DNA of 36,985 nt from JBKECP01 sp047974765 (GTDB taxonomy: Bacteria > Pseudomonadota > Gammaproteobacteria > Pseudomonadales > Halieaceae): the NCBI GenBank assembly GCA_047974765.1, contig JBKECP010000011.1:1-36985 (forward strand), written 5' to 3'. A program made the translations under genes and the position numbers. The notes below the pieces were generated by a model. The model worked only from the letters and a program-made list of their open reading frames with translations. It did not search any database and was not told the origin of the DNA. Every line of letters starts with the position of its first letter. Positions within the stretch are counted from its first letter, which is position 1. Shown in pieces: positions 34,811 to 36,985 of the stretch.

Positions 34811-35839
34811 GTGCGGCTCTATCCCGAAAAGCTCACAGCTCACCTGGAACAGCAATGCCTGCCGGTTTATTTTATTAGCGGTGATGAAGAACTGCTGGTA
34901 CAGGAATGCAGCGACCAGGTTCGACAGGCAGCCCGCAAATCGGGGTGTAGCAGCCGTGAAATTCTCAACAGCAGCACCAAAGGTTTCAACTGGCAGGAAT
35001 TGCTCAACTGTGCGAGTGATCTGTCACTGTTTGGTGATCGCAAACTGATCGAACTACGCCTGCCCTCAGGCAAACCGGGCACCGAGGGTAGCAAGGCTAT
35101 TGTTGAGTATCTGAAACGTAACTCCGGCGATGATATATTACTAATTATCAGTGGCAAAATTGACCGCCAATCCCAGAATAGCAAATGGTTCAAGGCTATC
35201 GATAAAACCGGTGGCTGGATTCAGTTATGGCCGGTTGACATCCAGGAGCTGCCCCGCTGGCTATATCAGCGTCTGAGCGCCGCTGGCCTAAGCGCCGACA
35301 AAGAAGCCATCGGCTTGCTGGCAGAACGTGTTGAAGGCAATCTACTGGCTGCGGTACAGGAAGTAGAGAAGTTGAAACTGTTGGTTACTGATGGGCATGT
35401 CAGTGTCACTACAGTAACTGAAGCCGTACTCGATAATGCCCGCTTCAACCTGTTTGGCATGGTTGATGCTGCTCTCAAGGGGGAAACTGTCCACAGCCTG
35501 CGTATGCTGCAAGGCCTGCAAAGCGAAGGCACTGAAGCCAGTGTAGTGCTGTGGGCGCTGGCCCGGGAAGTCCGCACTCTCTATGAAATTCAAAGTGACT
35601 GTGAGCAGGGCCAACCACTACCGCAGGTACTTCAGGCACGGCGGGTCTGGAAAAACCGTCAGCCATTAGTGCAAAAAGCCCTGCATCGCCACACACTGCT
35701 CTCTCTGGCGACCTTACTAAAACTGGCCGCAGAGACTGACGGCAGCATCAAAGGCTTTGCCCAGGGCCACGCCTGGGATCATCTCGAACAGCTGACACTG
35801 AAACTGGCCAGCCAGGCAATAAATCCGGCAACGGCCTGA
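34811..35839 (+). CDS. holA: DNA polymerase III subunit delta
   Basis: A 342-residue clamp-loader subunit. The N-terminal segment CLPVYFISGDEELLVQECSD is the HolA signature, followed by FGDRKLIELRLPSGKPG, then the IQLWPVDIQELPRWLYQRLS and LLAERVEGNLLAAVQEVEKL motifs of the AAA+-like domains. The C-terminal helical collar contains LWALAREVRTL. Delta opens the beta sliding clamp during loading. The GTG at 34811 starts seven bases after the lptE stop. Length is normal (E. coli HolA has 343 residues). Confidence 0.97.
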   Translation: MRLYPEKLTAHLEQQCLPVYFISGDEELLVQECSDQVRQAARKSGCSSREILNSSTKGFNWQELLNCASDLSLFGDRKLIELRLPSGKPGTEGSKAIVEYLKRNSGDDILLIISGKIDRQSQNSKWFKAIDKTGGWIQLWPVDIQELPRWLYQRLSAAGLSADKEAIGLLAERVEGNLLAAVQEVEKLKLLVTDGHVSVTTVTEAVLDNARFNLFGMVDAALKGETVHSLRMLQGLQSEGTEASVVLWALAREVRTLYEIQSDCEQGQPLPQVLQARRVWKNRQPLVQKALHRHTLLSLATLLKLAAETDGSIKGFAQGHAWDHLEQLTLKLASQAINPATA

Positions 35840-35944
35840 GCCGGTCAGCCTTCAACATCCATGTCAAACAGGCACTTTGACAGAGTCACTACAGAGTCCG
35901 ACAATACATCCCACAATAGATAGCAAACGGGATACAGCAACACA

Positions 35945-36151
35945 ATGGATCAATGGTTAACAGAATGGGGAGTAAACCTCGGTGTCGGTGGCTTGATACT
36001 GTTTATGATCTTTATTGTGTGGGATCTGGCCAGGCGCAGTAATGCCGGCAAGTTTGGCACTATTATTCTCTATGTCGGCCTTGCCATGGGTATTGTCGGC
36101 TTTTTGATCAAGGTGGTCATCACCTACATGATGGAACAGGCCGGCATCTGA
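35945..36151 (+). CDS. DUF2788 family small membrane protein
   Basis: A 68-residue protein with two helices (about 13-30 and 41-62) separated by a basic turn DLARRSNAGKFGT. The sequence GVGGLILFMIFIVWDLARRS is typical of DUF2788, small inner-membrane proteins of unknown function found after holA in Pseudomonas relatives. About 100 bases separate it from holA, with no terminator seen, so it may be co-transcribed or have its own promoter. Confidence 0.85.
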   Translation: MDQWLTEWGVNLGVGGLILFMIFIVWDLARRSNAGKFGTIILYVGLAMGIVGFLIKVVITYMMEQAGI

Positions 36152-36194
36152 GGCAGAATAAAAGTTAAGATTGTTCTGTCATAGAAAAAACAAA

Positions 36195-36985
36195 GGGACT
36201 GTTCAGAATTCTGTGTCACAGTAATTCCTTGTTAGTCATCTGATCACAGGTCCAGCACACCGTCGAGTCGGCCTTCGAAGAAGATAGCCAATTGAGACAG
36301 TGTGATATTCCAGCTCTGGATCGGCATCGTCCACTTCTTACTGGCGTTTTGAATGCCCAGGTAAGCAGTTTCAGCAGGCTGTCCTCGTTCGTAAAGCCGC
36401 CCTTCGTCTTAGTGAGCTTCCGGAACTGACGGTGGACAGCCTCAATAGAATTCGTCGTGTAGATCACGCGGCGAATATCCGGCGGGTATCTGAAGTAGGC
36501 AGACAGGTTATCCCACTTCGTTCGCCAGGACTTGATCACGATGGAGTAGAGATCACCCCAGCGGACTTCCAGTTCGTTCAGGGCCTGCTCCACAGCATCT
36601 TTGGAGGTGGCCCGGTAGACCCGCTTCAGGTCGACCATAAACGCTTTCTGATTCTTCGACGCCACGTATTTTAGCGAGTTGCGCACCTGGTGGACGATAC
36701 AGAGCTGAACCTCGGTATCCGGGTATATCGTCGCAATGGCATCCGGGAAGCCGGTCAGGCCATCAACGCTGGCAATCAGGATGTCATCGACACCGCGATT
36801 TTTTAAATCGGTCAGAACGGAGAGCCAGAAATTGGCGCCCTCGGTCTCGGACAGGTAGAGGCCGAGGATTTCCTTCTTGCCCTCCAGATTGACGGCTAAA
36901 ACCGTGTAAACCGCCTTGCTCTGGTAGCGTCCGTTGTCCTTAACTTTGTAGCGGATCGCATCAAGCCAGACGAACGGATACAAGC
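36195..36985 (-). mobile_element. IS256-family insertion sequence (partial)
   Basis: The window ends inside an IS256-type element. Its outer end is placed at about 36195, where GGGACTGTTCAGAATTCTGT begins, a sequence of the kind found at IS256-family termini just outside the transposase stop. The other end and the target duplication lie beyond the window. It sits about 44 bases after the DUF2788 stop. Confidence 0.75.
36216..36985 (-). pseudogene. IS256 family (mutator-type) transposase, C-terminally frameshifted
   Basis: The open part encodes the DDE core: Asp in FVWLDAIRYKV, Asp in IASVDGLTGFPDAI, CIVHQVRNSLKYV and the Glu-containing TTNSIEAVHRQFRK, all hallmarks of IS256/Mutator transposases. 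Near 36360-36366, after SLLKLL, the reading frame shifts by one. The normal continuation (YLGIQNASKKWTMPIQSWN, then ITLSQLAIFFEGRLD) is found in the neighbouring frame and would stop at 36244, whereas the actual frame runs to 36216 with an unrelated tail. One missing base (CTGCTTACC where CTGCTTTACC would restore frame) explains this. Either the copy is inactivated or there is a sequencing error. The 5' part lies outside the window. Confidence 0.88.

Overview
The window reads as chromosome of a gammaproteobacterium, probably a marine or aquatic lineage near Pseudomonadales/Cellvibrionales. This rests on the housekeeping order DUF1820 / miaB-ybeZ-ybeY-ybeX-lnt followed later by leuS-lptE-holA-DUF2788, which in Pseudomonas relatives is nearly continuous. 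The genus is an inference; there is no rRNA or tRNA gene to anchor it. Both window edges lie inside insertion sequences: an IS66-family element on the left and an IS256-family element with a frameshifted transposase on the right.

Layout. 1-324: right end of IS66. 332-708: type I-F CRISPR array (six full repeats and one truncated repeat) starting 7 bases after the IS end, with no cas genes in view. 752-2431 (-): CstA-family transporter. 2432-4125: decayed DNA with a broken IS110-like transposase. 4126-6558 (-): a Lon-family protease with a good sigma-32 promoter match. 6725-8005: PLP aminotransferase. 8117-14017: the RNA-modification, ribosome and envelope block (DUF1820 divergent; miaB, ybeZ, ybeY, ybeX, lnt). 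14219-17650: ccoNOQP cbb3 oxidase operon plus a small FixH-like membrane protein. 17830-23537: a cobalamin riboswitch followed by three translationally overlapping genes: a secreted, membrane-anchored CobN-like protein, an ExbB/TolQ/MotA-like protein and a DUF2149 protein. 23765-25007 (-): two lipoproteins, one FlgO-like. 25288-28442 (-): DUF3422 protein and a secreted polysaccharide deacetylase. 28745-30649: CASTOR/POLLUX-type NAD-binding ion-channel protein. 30717-31628 (-): uncharacterised protein. 31756-36151: leuS, lptE, holA, DUF2788.

The most interesting unit is the riboswitch-controlled CobN/ExbB/DUF2149 operon. Its architecture (periplasmic chelatase-like domain, proton-channel-like partner, and a DUF2149 protein with an ExbD-type Asp in its membrane helix) parallels the HmuS-type haem systems of Bacteroidetes. 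Here, however, control by vitamin B12 points to a corrinoid or cobalt substrate. A proton-motive-force-driven corrinoid-processing or cobalt-handling machine in the envelope is a plausible hypothesis, not a demonstrated function. Its leader also carries a duplicated hairpin displaying GGAGG in the loop, not explained by the aptamer itself.

The interval between lnt and leuS (about 17.7 kb) holds all of the respiratory, B12-regulated and envelope accessory genes and looks like an accessory expansion point in an otherwise conserved neighbourhood.
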